64,000 bases of DNA from Pseudomonas putida (GCF_002906855.1 NZ_MINI01000048.1:1211623-1275622); one strand, 5' to 3'. Counted from the first letter of the stretch, positions 25,873 to 35,029 are shown. Notes: generated by a model not told the origin, from the letters alone. Program-made: numbers and translations.

Positions 25873-27375
25873 ATGCCGCATACCTCCGCGAAGAACCTGT
25901 CCCTGATCGCCGCCATCGACCTGGGCTCCAACAGCTTCCACATGGTCGTGGCCAAGGCGCACCACACCGAAATCCGCATTCTCGAGCGGCTCGGCGAGAA
26001 GGTTCAGTTGGCCGCCGGCATCGACGAAGAGCGGATGCTCAGCGAAGAAGCCATGGAGCGAGGCCTGGAATGCCTCAAGCGTTTTGCCCAACTGATCAAC
26101 GGCATGCCCGCAGGCTCCGTGCGCATCGTCGGCACCAACGCCCTGCGCGAAGCGCGCAACCGCAACGAATTCATCCAGCGTGCCGAAGCCATCCTCGGCC
26201 ACCCGGTGGAGGTCATCTCCGGCCGGGAAGAGGCGCGCCTGATCTACCTCGGTGTATCGCACACCCTGGCCGACACCCCCGGCAAACGCCTGGTCGCCGA
26301 TATCGGCGGCGGCAGTACCGAGTTCATCATCGGCCAGCGCTTCGAACCGCTGCTGCGCGAAAGCCTGCAGATGGGCTGCGTGAGTTTCACCCAGCGCTAT
26401 TTCCGCGATGGCAAGATCACCCCGGCGCGCTACGCCCAGGCCTACACGGCCGCACGCCTTGAGCTGATGAGCATCGAAAACGCCCTGCATCGCCTGACCT
26501 GGGACGAGGCCATCGGCTCGTCCGGCACCATCCGCGCCATCGGCGCCGCGATCAAGGCCGGGGGCCTGGGCAATGGCGAGGTCAATGCCGAGGGCCTGGC
26601 CTGGGTCAAGCGCAAGCTGTTCAAGCTGGGCGAGGTCGACAAGATCGACTTCGAAGGCATCAAGCCTGACCGGCGCGCCATCTTCCCCGCTGGCCTGGCG
26701 ATTCTCGAGGCCATCTTCGATGCCCTTGAGCTGCAGCGCATGGACCACTGCGACGGCGCCCTGCGCGAAGGCGTGCTATTTGATCTGCTTGGCCGCCATC
26801 ACCACGAGGATGTACGCGAGCGCACCCTGAACTCGCTGATGGAGCGTTATCACGTCGACCAGGGCCAGGCAGCACGCGTCGAGCGCAAGGCGCTGCACGC
26901 TTTCGACCAGGTGGCCAAGGCATGGAAGCTTGAAGATGGAAATTGGCGCGATCTGCTGGGTTGGGCGGCGAAAATCCACGAAATCGGGTTGGATATCGCC
27001 CACTACCACTACCACAAGCATGGCGCCTACCTGATCGAGCACTCAGACCTGGCCGGTTTTTCTCGCGACGAGCAGCAGATGATGGCCCTGCTGGTTCGTG
27101 GCCACCGTCGCAACATTCCCAAGGACAAGTTCTCGGAGTTCGGCGACGAGGCCGTGCAACTGATTCGCCTCTGCGTGCTGCTGCGCTTCGCCATCCTGTT
27201 CCACCACATCCGTGGCAACCAGCAGATGCCCAAGGTAGAGCTGCAGGCAGGCGAGGACAGTCTCGAAGTGGTGTTTCCGGCAGGCTGGCTGGAACAGAAC
27301 CAGCTGACCCAGGCCGACTTCGCCAACGAGGCGGAGTGGCTGGCCCGGGTCGGCTTCGTCCTCAGCGTACGTTGA
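25873..27375 (+). CDS. ppx: Exopolyphosphatase
   Basis: This 500-residue enzyme releases phosphate from the ends of inorganic polyphosphate. It belongs to the Ppx/GppA family of the actin-like ATPase fold: IAAIDLGSNSFHMVVA (phosphate 1), GTNALREARN, VADIGGGSTEFI (phosphate 2) and SSGTIRAIG. The C-terminal helical HD-like domain is present (HEIGLDIAHYHYHKHGAYLI). ATG 25873 is chosen because the actin-like fold starts there. It is convergent with ppk and overlaps it by 14 bp at the 3' ends. A Pho-like box precedes it. Confidence 0.95.
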   Translation: MPHTSAKNLSLIAAIDLGSNSFHMVVAKAHHTEIRILERLGEKVQLAAGIDEERMLSEEAMERGLECLKRFAQLINGMPAGSVRIVGTNALREARNRNEFIQRAEAILGHPVEVISGREEARLIYLGVSHTLADTPGKRLVADIGGGSTEFIIGQRFEPLLRESLQMGCVSFTQRYFRDGKITPARYAQAYTAARLELMSIENALHRLTWDEAIGSSGTIRAIGAAIKAGGLGNGEVNAEGLAWVKRKLFKLGEVDKIDFEGIKPDRRAIFPAGLAILEAIFDALELQRMDHCDGALREGVLFDLLGRHHHEDVRERTLNSLMERYHVDQGQAARVERKALHAFDQVAKAWKLEDGNWRDLLGWAAKIHEIGLDIAHYHYHKHGAYLIEHSDLAGFSRDEQQMMALLVRGHRRNIPKDKFSEFGDEAVQLIRLCVLLRFAILFHHIRGNQQMPKVELQAGEDSLEVVFPAGWLEQNQLTQADFANEAEWLARVGFVLSVR

Positions 27376-29593
27376 GGAGCGGGTTGCTCAGGCGCTCCAG
27401 CAGGGTCGCCTGGGCACTGCGCGGGTTCTGGTTGCCGGTCGGGCTGCTGCGTACGTAGCGCCCGTCAGGCTGCAAGGTCCAGGCGTGAGTGTTGTCGGTC
27501 AGGTAGCCTTCCAACTCCTTCTTCACCCGCAGCAGCAGCTTCTTGCCCTCTACCGGGAAGCAGGTCTCGACGCGCTTGTCGAGGTTGCGCTCCATCCAGT
27601 CGGCGCTGGACAGGTAGATCTGCTCTTCGCCGCCATTGAGGAAGTAGAACACGCGCGTGTGCTCAAGGAAGCGGCCGATGATCGAGCGCACCTGGATGTT
27701 GTGCGAAACCCCCGGAATGCCTGGGCGCAGGCAGCACATGCCGCGTACCACCAGGTCGATCTTCACGCCCGACTGGCTGGCCTTGTACAGCGCCTTGATG
27801 ACCTTGGCGTCGGTCAGCGAGTTGAACTTGGCAATGATGTGCGCGGGCTTGCCCTCCAGGGCGAACTGGGTCTCCCGGGCGATCATGTCGAGCATGCCCT
27901 TCTTAAGGGTGAACGGCGCGTGGAGCAACTTCTTCATGCGCAGGGTCTTGCCCATGCCGATCAGCTGGCTGAACAGCTTGCCGACGTCCTCGGTGAGGGC
28001 GTCGTCAGAGGTCAGCAGGCTGTAGTCGGTGTACAGACGGGCGTTGCCGGCGTGGTAGTTACCGGTACCCAGGTGCGCATAGCGCACGATCTCACCCTGC
28101 TCGCGACGCAGGATCAGCATCATCTTGGCGTGGGTCTTGAAGCCGACCACGCCGTAGATCACCACCGCACCGGCTGCCTGCAGGCGGCTGGCCATCTGCA
28201 GGTTGGACTCTTCGTCGAAGCGCGCGCGCAGTTCGATCACCGCGGTGACCTCCTTGCCGTTACGCGCCGCATCCACCAAGGCGTCGACAATCTCCGAGTT
28301 GGCCCCGGAGCGGTACAGGGTCTGGCGCACGGCGAGCACGTGTGGGTCCTTGGCGGCCTGGCGCAGCAGGTCGATCACCGGGGTGAAGGACTCGAACGGG
28401 TGCATCAGCAGGATGTCTTGCTTGCCGATCACGCTGAAGATGTTGTCGGCGTTCTGCAGCAGCTTGGGGATGGCCGGAGTGAACGGCGTGTACTGCAGCT
28501 CCGGGTGGCTGTCGAGGCCGGTGATGCTGAACAGGCGGGTCAGGTTGACCGGGCCGTTGACCTGGTAGAGCTCGCTCTCGCTCAGGCTGAACTGCTTGAG
28601 CAGGTAGTCCGACAGGTGTTTCGGGCAGGTGTCGGCGACTTCCAGGCGCACGGCGTCGCCGTAGCGGCGCGAGAACAGCTCACCGCGCAGGGCGCGCGCC
28701 AGGTCGTCGACTTCTTCGGAATCCAGCGCCAGGTCGGCGTTACGGGTCAGGCGGAACTGGTAGCAACCTTTGACCTTCATGCCCTGGAACAGGTCATCGG
28801 CGTGGGCGTGGATCATCGATGACAGGAAGACGTAGTTGTCGCCTGGGCCACCGACGTCTTCCGGTACACGAATGACGCGCGGCAGCAGGCGTGGGGCCGG
28901 GATGATCGCCAGACCGGAATCGCGACCAAAGGCGTCGACACCTTCGAGCTCGACGATGAAGTTCAGGCTCTTGTTCACCAGCAGCGGGAACGGGTGAGTC
29001 GGGTCGAGGCCGATCGGGGTGATGATCGGCGCGATCTCGTCGCGGAAGAAGCGGCGCACCCAGGTCTTGAGCTTGGGCGTCCAGTAGCGGCGACGAATGA
29101 AGCGAATGGCGTGCTTTTCCAGCTCCGGCAGCAGCACGTCGTTGAGGATCGCGTACTGGCGCTCCACCTCGAAGTGCACCAGCTCGCTGATGCGTGCCAG
29201 CGCCTGATGCGGCTGCAGGCCGTCGGCGCCGGCCAGTTCGCGGGCGAAGTTGATCTGCTTCTTCAGGCCAGCGACGCGGATCTCGAAGAACTCGTCGAGG
29301 TTGCTGGAGAAGATCAGCAGGAATTTGAGGCGTTCGAGCAGCGGATACGATTCGTCCAGCGCCTGTTCCAGCACACGGATGTTGAATTGCAACTGCGAAA
29401 GTTCGCGATGAATGTACAGGCTGCTGTCGTCCAGGCTCGGGACGGTGATGGCCGGCGTCGGCGCAGGAGCCGGGGCGGCGACCTCGACCACCGGTCCCAC
29501 GACCTCGGGCAGGTCTGGCGGGGTCTGTACCATCTCTTCGGGGACTGCCTGGGCATCCTTGATCGCGACAGGGGTTAGCACTTCATTATTCAT
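27362..29593 (-). CDS. ppk: Polyphosphate kinase 1
   Basis: This 743-residue membrane-associated enzyme reversibly makes polyphosphate from ATP. It carries the PPK N domain (YIHRELSQLQFNIRVLEQAL), the head domain, and phospholipase-D-like catalytic halves with the phosphorylated His region (VVIYGVVGFKTHAKMMLILR). The second half contains HTRVFYFLNGGEEQIYLSSADWMERNLDKRVE. The first 50 residues are a Pro/Ala-rich variable extension. ATG 29593 has AGGAA upstream. It overlaps ppx convergently. Confidence 0.97.
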   Translation of the reverse strand: MNNEVLTPVAIKDAQAVPEEMVQTPPDLPEVVGPVVEVAAPAPAPTPAITVPSLDDSSLYIHRELSQLQFNIRVLEQALDESYPLLERLKFLLIFSSNLDEFFEIRVAGLKKQINFARELAGADGLQPHQALARISELVHFEVERQYAILNDVLLPELEKHAIRFIRRRYWTPKLKTWVRRFFRDEIAPIITPIGLDPTHPFPLLVNKSLNFIVELEGVDAFGRDSGLAIIPAPRLLPRVIRVPEDVGGPGDNYVFLSSMIHAHADDLFQGMKVKGCYQFRLTRNADLALDSEEVDDLARALRGELFSRRYGDAVRLEVADTCPKHLSDYLLKQFSLSESELYQVNGPVNLTRLFSITGLDSHPELQYTPFTPAIPKLLQNADNIFSVIGKQDILLMHPFESFTPVIDLLRQAAKDPHVLAVRQTLYRSGANSEIVDALVDAARNGKEVTAVIELRARFDEESNLQMASRLQAAGAVVIYGVVGFKTHAKMMLILRREQGEIVRYAHLGTGNYHAGNARLYTDYSLLTSDDALTEDVGKLFSQLIGMGKTLRMKKLLHAPFTLKKGMLDMIARETQFALEGKPAHIIAKFNSLTDAKVIKALYKASQSGVKIDLVVRGMCCLRPGIPGVSHNIQVRSIIGRFLEHTRVFYFLNGGEEQIYLSSADWMERNLDKRVETCFPVEGKKLLLRVKKELEGYLTDNTHAWTLQPDGRYVRSSPTGNQNPRSAQATLLERLSNPLLNVR

Positions 29594-29654
29594 CTGACGT
29601 TCCTGAGGACGTTAACGCCCTATGATCAATTGAGCGGCAAGATAAGCGCCCATT

Positions 29655-29672
29655 ATGACGGCTGTGTTACAG
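29655..29672 (-). promoter_or_regulatory. Putative Pho box upstream of ppk
   Basis: Read on the minus strand this is CTGTAAC, ACAG, CCGTCAT, with 5 and 6 of 7 bases matching the PhoB half-sites in the correct spacing. It lies about 60 bp upstream of the ppk start. Confidence 0.5.
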
Positions 29673-29806
29673 CTTCGCGCAAGCCGCGACTTAAGGCTGC
29701 CGGTATTGTCTGCGTAGGAATAGTTCACGTCGAGACACATTTGGACACTTTCACGAATGCGCGCGAAGGGGTAGGCTGCGCGTTCATTTCGCCAGCACCT
29801 CAGAAA

Positions 29807-30451
29807 ATGCTCCAACAATTCCTGCAGGATTTCGGCTACTTTGCCCTTTTTCTAGGCACCTTCTTCGAAGGCGAGACCATTCTGGTACTTGCGGGATTCC
29901 TTGCGTTCCGCGAATACATGGACATCAAGCTGGTGGTCCTGGTGGCCTTCTGCGGCAGCTACGCCGGCGACCAGCTGTGGTACTTCATGGGGCGGCGGCA
30001 CGGGCGCAAGATCCTTGCACGCAAGCCACGCTGGCAGGCGATGGGTGACCGGGCGCTGGAGCACATCCGCCGCCACCCGGACATCTGGGTGCTGAGCTTC
30101 CGCTTCGTCTACGGCCTGCGCACGGTGATGCCGATCGCCATTGGCCTGTCCGGCTACTCACCACGCCGCTACTTGCTGCTGAACGGCATCGGCGCCGCCG
30201 TGTGGGCTCTGGCACTGGGCCTGGCGGCCTACCACTTCGGCGCCATCCTCGAAGGCATGCTGGGCAGCATCAAGAAGTACGAGCTATGGGTGCTCGGCGG
30301 CCTGCTGCTGCTGGGTGGCCTGCTCTGGCTGCGCCGGCGTTTTCGCACCATCCGCGCCGAGCGCCGCGCGGCGGCAGAAGAGCAGCCCGCCGGCACTGAG
30401 CAGCAGGTAGCCGCCAAGAAGCAGCCAGAACACGGGCACGATCACCGCTAA
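29807..30451 (+). CDS. DedA-family inner-membrane protein
   Basis: The 214-residue protein has the DedA pattern: FGYFALFLGTFFEGETILVLAGFLA, the G-x-x-x-G-D-x-x-W-Y segment (GSYAGDQLWYFMGRRHGRK) and the FRFVYGLRTVMPIAIGLSGYS motif. Family members are membrane proteins, several acting as undecaprenyl-phosphate or lipid flippases. The C-terminus is a charged tail rich in Arg, Glu, Gln and His. ATG 29807 is chosen over the long upstream frame. The last 168 bp overlap the convergent sterol-desaturase-family gene. Confidence 0.92.
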   Translation: MLQQFLQDFGYFALFLGTFFEGETILVLAGFLAFREYMDIKLVVLVAFCGSYAGDQLWYFMGRRHGRKILARKPRWQAMGDRALEHIRRHPDIWVLSFRFVYGLRTVMPIAIGLSGYSPRRYLLLNGIGAAVWALALGLAAYHFGAILEGMLGSIKKYELWVLGGLLLLGGLLWLRRRFRTIRAERRAAAEEQPAGTEQQVAAKKQPEHGHDHR

Positions 30452-31579
30452 GCCCAGCGTGCCGGCCAGATACAGCGCCGGCACCAGCGTCAACAGGCGC
30501 GCCAGCTCCAGGCGCATGGCCCACGGCCGGTTTTCCAGGGCCGCCCCCAGCACGAACAAACCGAACGCCATCAGTGACCAGCCCAGCACCAGGGCGGCGC
30601 TCGGCACACGCTCGGCCACGTCCATCAGATAACTGCCCAACGCGATGTAGACGGTGAACTGCACCGCCACGTACACCTGCCACGCCCGGCCCAGGGCAAT
30701 CTCGAACTTGCGGAACAGCGCCAGGTTCTGTTTCGCCTGTGGATAAGTTGCCGCGACATCGGCCGGGCGCCAGCCGGTGGGCATGAACCAGATGCGCAGC
30801 TTGTCTTTCCAGCTGTGGGTGCGGCGGGCATCGCTGTAAAGCTGGGCGTAGAACTGCAGGTTGGCCCACAGCGGGTTCCAGCTGGCCAAGGGCGTGGTCA
30901 CGCCGAACACCACCGGCTCGGCCGGGTCCTCCTCCTTGAACGTACCGAACAGACGGTCCCAGATAATGAACACGCCGCCGTAGTTGCGATCCAAGTAGGC
31001 AGGATTCTGCGCATGGTGGACTCGATGGTTGGACGGTGTGATCAGCAGCCACTCAAGCCAGCCGAGCTTGGGGATGTGCCGGGTGTGTACCCAGAACTGG
31101 TACAGCAGGTTCAGCGAGGCCACGGTGATGAACACCACGGGCGGCACGCCGATCAGCGCCAGCGGCAAGTAGAAGATCCACGAGAAGATGAAACCGCTGC
31201 TGGTCTGGCGCAGCGCCGTGGTGAGGTTGTATTCCTCGCTCTGGTGATGCACCGAATGCGCCGCCCACAACACGTTGCGCTCATGGCCCAGGCGGTGCAG
31301 CCAGTAGTAGCACAGGTCGTACAGCACGAAGGCCAGCAGCCAGACCCACACGGCGTCCGGCGGCAGGCGCAGCAGCGCCAGGTGCTCCCAGGCCAGGGCA
31401 TAGGTCAGCAGCCCTACCCCTTTGGTCAGCAGGCCGGTGCTGGTCGACAACGCGCCGGTGCTGAGGCTGTTGATCGAATCGGCCAGGGTGAAGTTGCGCT
31501 GACCGCGCACGCGGTCGGCGACCAGCTCCAGGGCGATCAGCACGAAGAAGAACGGCACGGCCAGCAGAATCAGGTCCAT
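30284..31579 (-). CDS. Fatty acid hydroxylase / sterol desaturase superfamily membrane protein
   Basis: This 431-residue integral membrane protein has the di-iron histidine clusters of the superfamily: HRLGHE, then HSVHHQSE, then HTRH and a final NHRVHHAQN motif, between hydrophobic segments. Such enzymes hydroxylate lipid alkyl chains or alkylglycerols. The start is ATG 31579 (MDLILLAVPFFFVLIALELV); a TTG six bases upstream is less likely. The C-terminal 56 residues, including a Gln/Ala-rich tail, are encoded opposite the DedA gene. The substrate is unknown. Confidence 0.9.
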   Translation of the reverse strand: MDLILLAVPFFFVLIALELVADRVRGQRNFTLADSINSLSTGALSTSTGLLTKGVGLLTYALAWEHLALLRLPPDAVWVWLLAFVLYDLCYYWLHRLGHERNVLWAAHSVHHQSEEYNLTTALRQTSSGFIFSWIFYLPLALIGVPPVVFITVASLNLLYQFWVHTRHIPKLGWLEWLLITPSNHRVHHAQNPAYLDRNYGGVFIIWDRLFGTFKEEDPAEPVVFGVTTPLASWNPLWANLQFYAQLYSDARRTHSWKDKLRIWFMPTGWRPADVAATYPQAKQNLALFRKFEIALGRAWQVYVAVQFTVYIALGSYLMDVAERVPSAALVLGWSLMAFGLFVLGAALENRPWAMRLELARLLTLVPALYLAGTLGLAVIVPVFWLLLGGYLLLSAGGLLFCRRAALGADGAKTPAQPEQATQQQQAAEHP

Positions 31580-31686
31580 GGGCAACGCTCGGCAGGGTTA
31601 TCCACAGAGATTAGGATGCGCCCGCGGTAATCCCTATGGCTACATCTGCCAAACTAGGGGACATTTAGCGCCTCGAAAATGGAGTA

Positions 31687-32358
31687 ATGAGCATGACCAA
31701 GAAAGTAGCGGTGATTCTTTCCGGCTGTGGCGTCTACGACGGCGCCGAAATCCACGAAAGCGTGATCACCCTGCTGCGCCTCGACCAGCGCGGCGCACAG
31801 GTGCAGTGCTTTGCGCCGAACATCGCGCAGATGCACGTGATCGACCACCTGACTGGTCAGGAAATGCCGGAATCGCGCAATGTGCTGACCGAATCGGCGC
31901 GCATCGCCCGTGGCGAAGTGAAGGACATCCGCGAGGCCAAGGCCGAAGACTTCGATGCGTTGATCGTGCCAGGCGGTTTCGGCGCGGCGAAGAACCTGTC
32001 CAACTTTGCCGTGGAAGGCACTGAATGCACAGTGAACCCGGACGTGCTAAGCCTGACCGAAGCCTTTGCCGAGGCCTGCAAGCCGGTTGGCCTGATCTGC
32101 ATCTCGCCGGCGCTGGCGGCGAAGATTTATGGCCCGGGCGTGATCTGCACCATTGGCAATGACGCGGGCACCGCGGCAGCTGTGGAAAAGATGGGCGGCA
32201 AGCATGAGGAGTGCGATGTGCATGACATCGTCGAGGACACCCAACGCAAGCTGGTGACTACCCCGGCCTACATGGTGGCCAAGTCGATCAGTGAAGCGGC
32301 CAGCGGCATCTACAAGCTGGTGGACCGGGTGCTGGAGCTGACCCACGAAGGGGCGTGA
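31687..32358 (+). CDS. elbB: ElbB, DJ-1/PfpI-family glyoxalase-like protein
   Basis: This 223-residue protein is an ElbB-type member of the class I glutamine amidotransferase-like/DJ-1 superfamily. Signatures are VAVILSGCGVYDGAEIHE, DALIVPGGFGAAKNL and the nucleophile-elbow region PVGLICISPALAA, with Cys preceding Ile-Ser. E. coli ElbB has been linked to isoprenoid synthesis and shows glyoxalase activity in vitro. GGAG precedes two near ATG codons; the first is used. The gene is monocistronic. Confidence 0.95.
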   Translation: MSMTKKVAVILSGCGVYDGAEIHESVITLLRLDQRGAQVQCFAPNIAQMHVIDHLTGQEMPESRNVLTESARIARGEVKDIREAKAEDFDALIVPGGFGAAKNLSNFAVEGTECTVNPDVLSLTEAFAEACKPVGLICISPALAAKIYGPGVICTIGNDAGTAAAVEKMGGKHEECDVHDIVEDTQRKLVTTPAYMVAKSISEAASGIYKLVDRVLELTHEGA

Positions 32359-32811
32359 TCAGCCCTTGCTGAGGCGTGTCAGGATCCGATCCAGAGCATT
32401 GGCGAAGGCCTGCTTCTCGCGTTCGCCATAGGGCGCCTGCCCTCCCCCGACCTGGCCCTGCTCACGCAGCTCGGTGAACAGGTTGCGCACCGCCAGGCGC
32501 TCGCCCATGTTGCGTTCGTCGAACTCGCGGCCACGTGGGTCCAAAGCCGCCACACCCTTCTTGATCAGGCGGTCGGCCAACGGTACGTCGCTGCAGATCA
32601 CCAGCTCGCCGGGCACGGCGTGCTCGACCAGGTAATCGTCGGCCGCGTCCATGCCGCTGGGCACCACGATCAGGCGGACGATCGCGAAGGCTGGCTTGGC
32701 CACGGCCTGGCCGGCCACCATGACCACCTCAAGCTGGCGCTTGAGGGCGAATTTGACGATCAGGTCCTTGGCTGCCTTGGGGCAAGCGTCGGCGTCGATC
32801 CAGATGCGCAT
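32359..32811 (-). CDS. UPF0178 family protein (YaiI/YqxD)
   Basis: The 150-residue protein has the NYN/PIN-like start MRIWIDADACPKAAKDLI and DYLVEHAVPGELVICSDVPLAD, then KKGVAALDPRGREF. The acidic residues suggest a metal-dependent nuclease fold of the PIN superfamily, but no activity is established. It is convergent with elbB; the two genes' ends are adjacent. Confidence 0.93.
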   Translation of the reverse strand: MRIWIDADACPKAAKDLIVKFALKRQLEVVMVAGQAVAKPAFAIVRLIVVPSGMDAADDYLVEHAVPGELVICSDVPLADRLIKKGVAALDPRGREFDERNMGERLAVRNLFTELREQGQVGGGQAPYGEREKQAFANALDRILTRLSKG

Positions 32812-32836
32812 TTAGCTAAATCTCTATTTTCCTGCC

Positions 32837-32872
32837 CTGGCCTCTTCGCGGGCACGCCCGCGAAGAGGCCAG
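32837..32872. repeat. Single REP-like perfect palindrome
   Basis: A 17-bp inverted repeat (CTGGCCTCTTCGCGGGC, loop AC, and its exact complement) lies between the FTR1-type gene and the UPF0178 gene. It probably terminates or stabilises the FTR1 transcript. Confidence 0.75.
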
Positions 32873-32883
32873 CAGCATCAACC

Positions 32884-34791
32884 TTAAACGGCAGCCCGAC
32901 GCTTCTCGGCCAGGCGACTACGCCCATACAACACCAGAATCGCCAGCAGCGCCACCGCCTGCGCACTCAGCGAATACGCATCGGGGTGAATCCCCAGCCA
33001 GTCGAACTCGAAGAACGCCATCGGCCGCGTGCCCAGCACACCCGCCTCCTGCAGCGCCTTCACGCCATGCCCGGCGAACACCACCGACAGGGCGCACAGC
33101 AATCCGGCGTTGATGCTGAAGAACAGCGACAGCGGCAGCTTCGCCGACCCGCGCAGGATCACCCACGCCAGGCCCACCAGCAGCACCAGCGCCGTGGCAC
33201 CACCGGCCAGCACCGCCTGGTGGCCCGCTGGGCCGGCCTGCAGCCACAGGGTTTCGTAGAACAGGATTACTTCGAACAGCTCGCGGTACACCGAGAAGAA
33301 CGCCAGCACGGCAAAGCCGAAGCGCCCGCCGCCACTGACCAGGCTGCTCTTGATGTAGTCCTGCCAGGCAGCAGCATGGCGGCGGTCGTGCATCCACACA
33401 CCCAGCCACAGCACCATCACGCTGGCGAACAAGGCCGTGCTGCCTTCCAGAAGCTCACGCTGGGCACCGCCCACGTCGATCACGTAGGCCGCCACGGCCC
33501 AGGTGGCAAACCCGGCAACCAGCGCCAGGCCCCAGCCGATGTTGACACTGCGGATGGCCGACTGCTGGCCGGTGTTACGCAGGAACGCCAGCACCGCGGC
33601 CAGCACCAGGATCGCTTCCAGGCCTTCGCGCAGCAGAATCAGCAGGCCGGAAATGAAGCTCAGCGACCAGCTCAGGCCATCGCTGCCCAACAGCTTTGCG
33701 GCCTGGTCGAGTTTGGTTTTCGCTTCGCTCAGACGCTGTTCGGCCTGGGCGACCGGGAGGCCGTCCTGCAGCGACTGACGGTAGGCCATCAGGGCCTTTT
33801 CGGTGCTCTTGCGCGCTACGGTATCAATGTTGTCCAGCGAGCTTTCGACCAGTTCGAAGCCTTCCAGATAAGCCGCCACCGACAGGTCGTAGGCTTGGTC
33901 GTGATCGCCTGCACGGTAGGCCGCCAGGCTCTTGTCCAGCGTGCTTGCCGTATATTCGAGCAACTGCGACGGGCCACGCTTGACCTGTGGCGGCTGGGCA
34001 CGCTGGGCGCGGAACGCCTCGACCGACGCGGCGCCTTCATTGGCGGCGACTTCGGCCGGGGTCTGGCGGGCCAAGTCGGCGATGTTCCAGGTCTTGTTGC
34101 CCTTGGCAGCCTCAGGATTGGCCGTGAAGCTGGCGATGTAGGCTGCCACGTCCCAACGCTGGCGCTCATCCAGTTGGTCGGCGAACGACGGCATCTCGGT
34201 GCCGTCGATACCCAGCGCCAGTGTGTTGTACAGGTCGAACAGGCTCAACTGGTCAAGACGTGCGGTGTCGCGCAGGTTGGCCGGTGCTGGCTCCAGGCCC
34301 ACACCTGCCGGGCCATCGCCCGTGCCGGTATCACCGTGGCAGATCGAGCAGTTCTGCGCATACAGCGAGGCGCCACGGGCCGGGTCCGGGGTGATCACCG
34401 GGGCCTGGCTGACCTCGTAGGCCACCGCCAGGCGGGCGCCCAGTTGGCGCGCCTGCTTGGCTACCGCTGCGCCGTCCTGGCGCTGGTCGATGGCCTGGCG
34501 CAGCGCGTGTACCCCTTGCTGCAGGCCAGCTTGCTCGGTGTTGGCTGGCAGGCTGTCGATCAGCTCGGCCAGCACGGTGCTGAATTCTTGCTGCTCACGG
34601 TATTCGCCATCGTCGATGACCTTGCCGTTTGCCACGGTCGGCGGGTAGTCGGCACCAATGTAGTCCAGCAAATGCAGGGCTTTGGCGGCATCGGCGGGCG
34701 CTTCGGCCTGCGCCAAGGTGCTGCACAGCGCCAGCAACGGGCCGAGCATTACAGCTGGCAACCAGGCGAGCAGACGGGAACGGGTTTTCAT
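32884..34791 (-). CDS. Fused cytochrome c / FTR1-type iron permease
   Basis: This 635-residue protein (start ATG 34791, MKTRSRLLAW) has a signal peptide ending ALCSTLAQA. A periplasmic part follows with a cytochrome c heme site CSICH (in YAQNCSICHGDTGTG). The C-terminal half is a seven-helix FTR1 permease with two REGLE-type motifs, LLREGLEAILVLAAVLAFL and VYRELFEVILFYETLW. In yeast the REXXE motifs of Ftr1 pass Fe(III) made by a ferroxidase; here the heme domain may supply the redox partner within one polypeptide. The substrate is most likely iron. Cu or other metals are less likely. Confidence 0.88.
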   Translation of the reverse strand: MKTRSRLLAWLPAVMLGPLLALCSTLAQAEAPADAAKALHLLDYIGADYPPTVANGKVIDDGEYREQQEFSTVLAELIDSLPANTEQAGLQQGVHALRQAIDQRQDGAAVAKQARQLGARLAVAYEVSQAPVITPDPARGASLYAQNCSICHGDTGTGDGPAGVGLEPAPANLRDTARLDQLSLFDLYNTLALGIDGTEMPSFADQLDERQRWDVAAYIASFTANPEAAKGNKTWNIADLARQTPAEVAANEGAASVEAFRAQRAQPPQVKRGPSQLLEYTASTLDKSLAAYRAGDHDQAYDLSVAAYLEGFELVESSLDNIDTVARKSTEKALMAYRQSLQDGLPVAQAEQRLSEAKTKLDQAAKLLGSDGLSWSLSFISGLLILLREGLEAILVLAAVLAFLRNTGQQSAIRSVNIGWGLALVAGFATWAVAAYVIDVGGAQRELLEGSTALFASVMVLWLGVWMHDRRHAAAWQDYIKSSLVSGGGRFGFAVLAFFSVYRELFEVILFYETLWLQAGPAGHQAVLAGGATALVLLVGLAWVILRGSAKLPLSLFFSINAGLLCALSVVFAGHGVKALQEAGVLGTRPMAFFEFDWLGIHPDAYSLSAQAVALLAILVLYGRSRLAEKRRAAV

Positions 34792-34815
34792 GGCCACTCT
34801 CGGAGGGAATGCGAA

Positions 34816-34832
34816 AGAGAACATTGTTCACT
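34816..34832. promoter_or_regulatory. 17-bp palindrome upstream of the iron permease gene
   Basis: AGAGAACA, T, TGTTCACT has arms matching at 7 of 8 positions and lies 25 bp before the start codon. It is a candidate operator or an mRNA structure; it does not match a Fur box. The rest of the 34792-35029 gap holds nothing I can name. Confidence 0.35.
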
Positions 34833-35029
34833 TCCACTTTGCTTCTCTCAAGGGCTGAGGCTGGATTTCATGAAAAATCTTGAGACAAATCTGATGAAGT
34901 GGATTGCCACAGCGATGCGCCATGTACCCAACGGGTGTCTCACGCCCGATCGCCTTGCGAGGCATGCCGACAGATTTCATGGGCGCTGAAAATGCCAAGG
35001 CAGGCACCTGTCAGACCTGCCCCGTGCCC

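Noticed and set aside
32620..34989. 789-codon open frame opposite the FTR1-type gene
   Set aside because: Gln/Arg/His-rich low-complexity translation typical of antisense frames; the minus-strand gene has heme and permease motifs.
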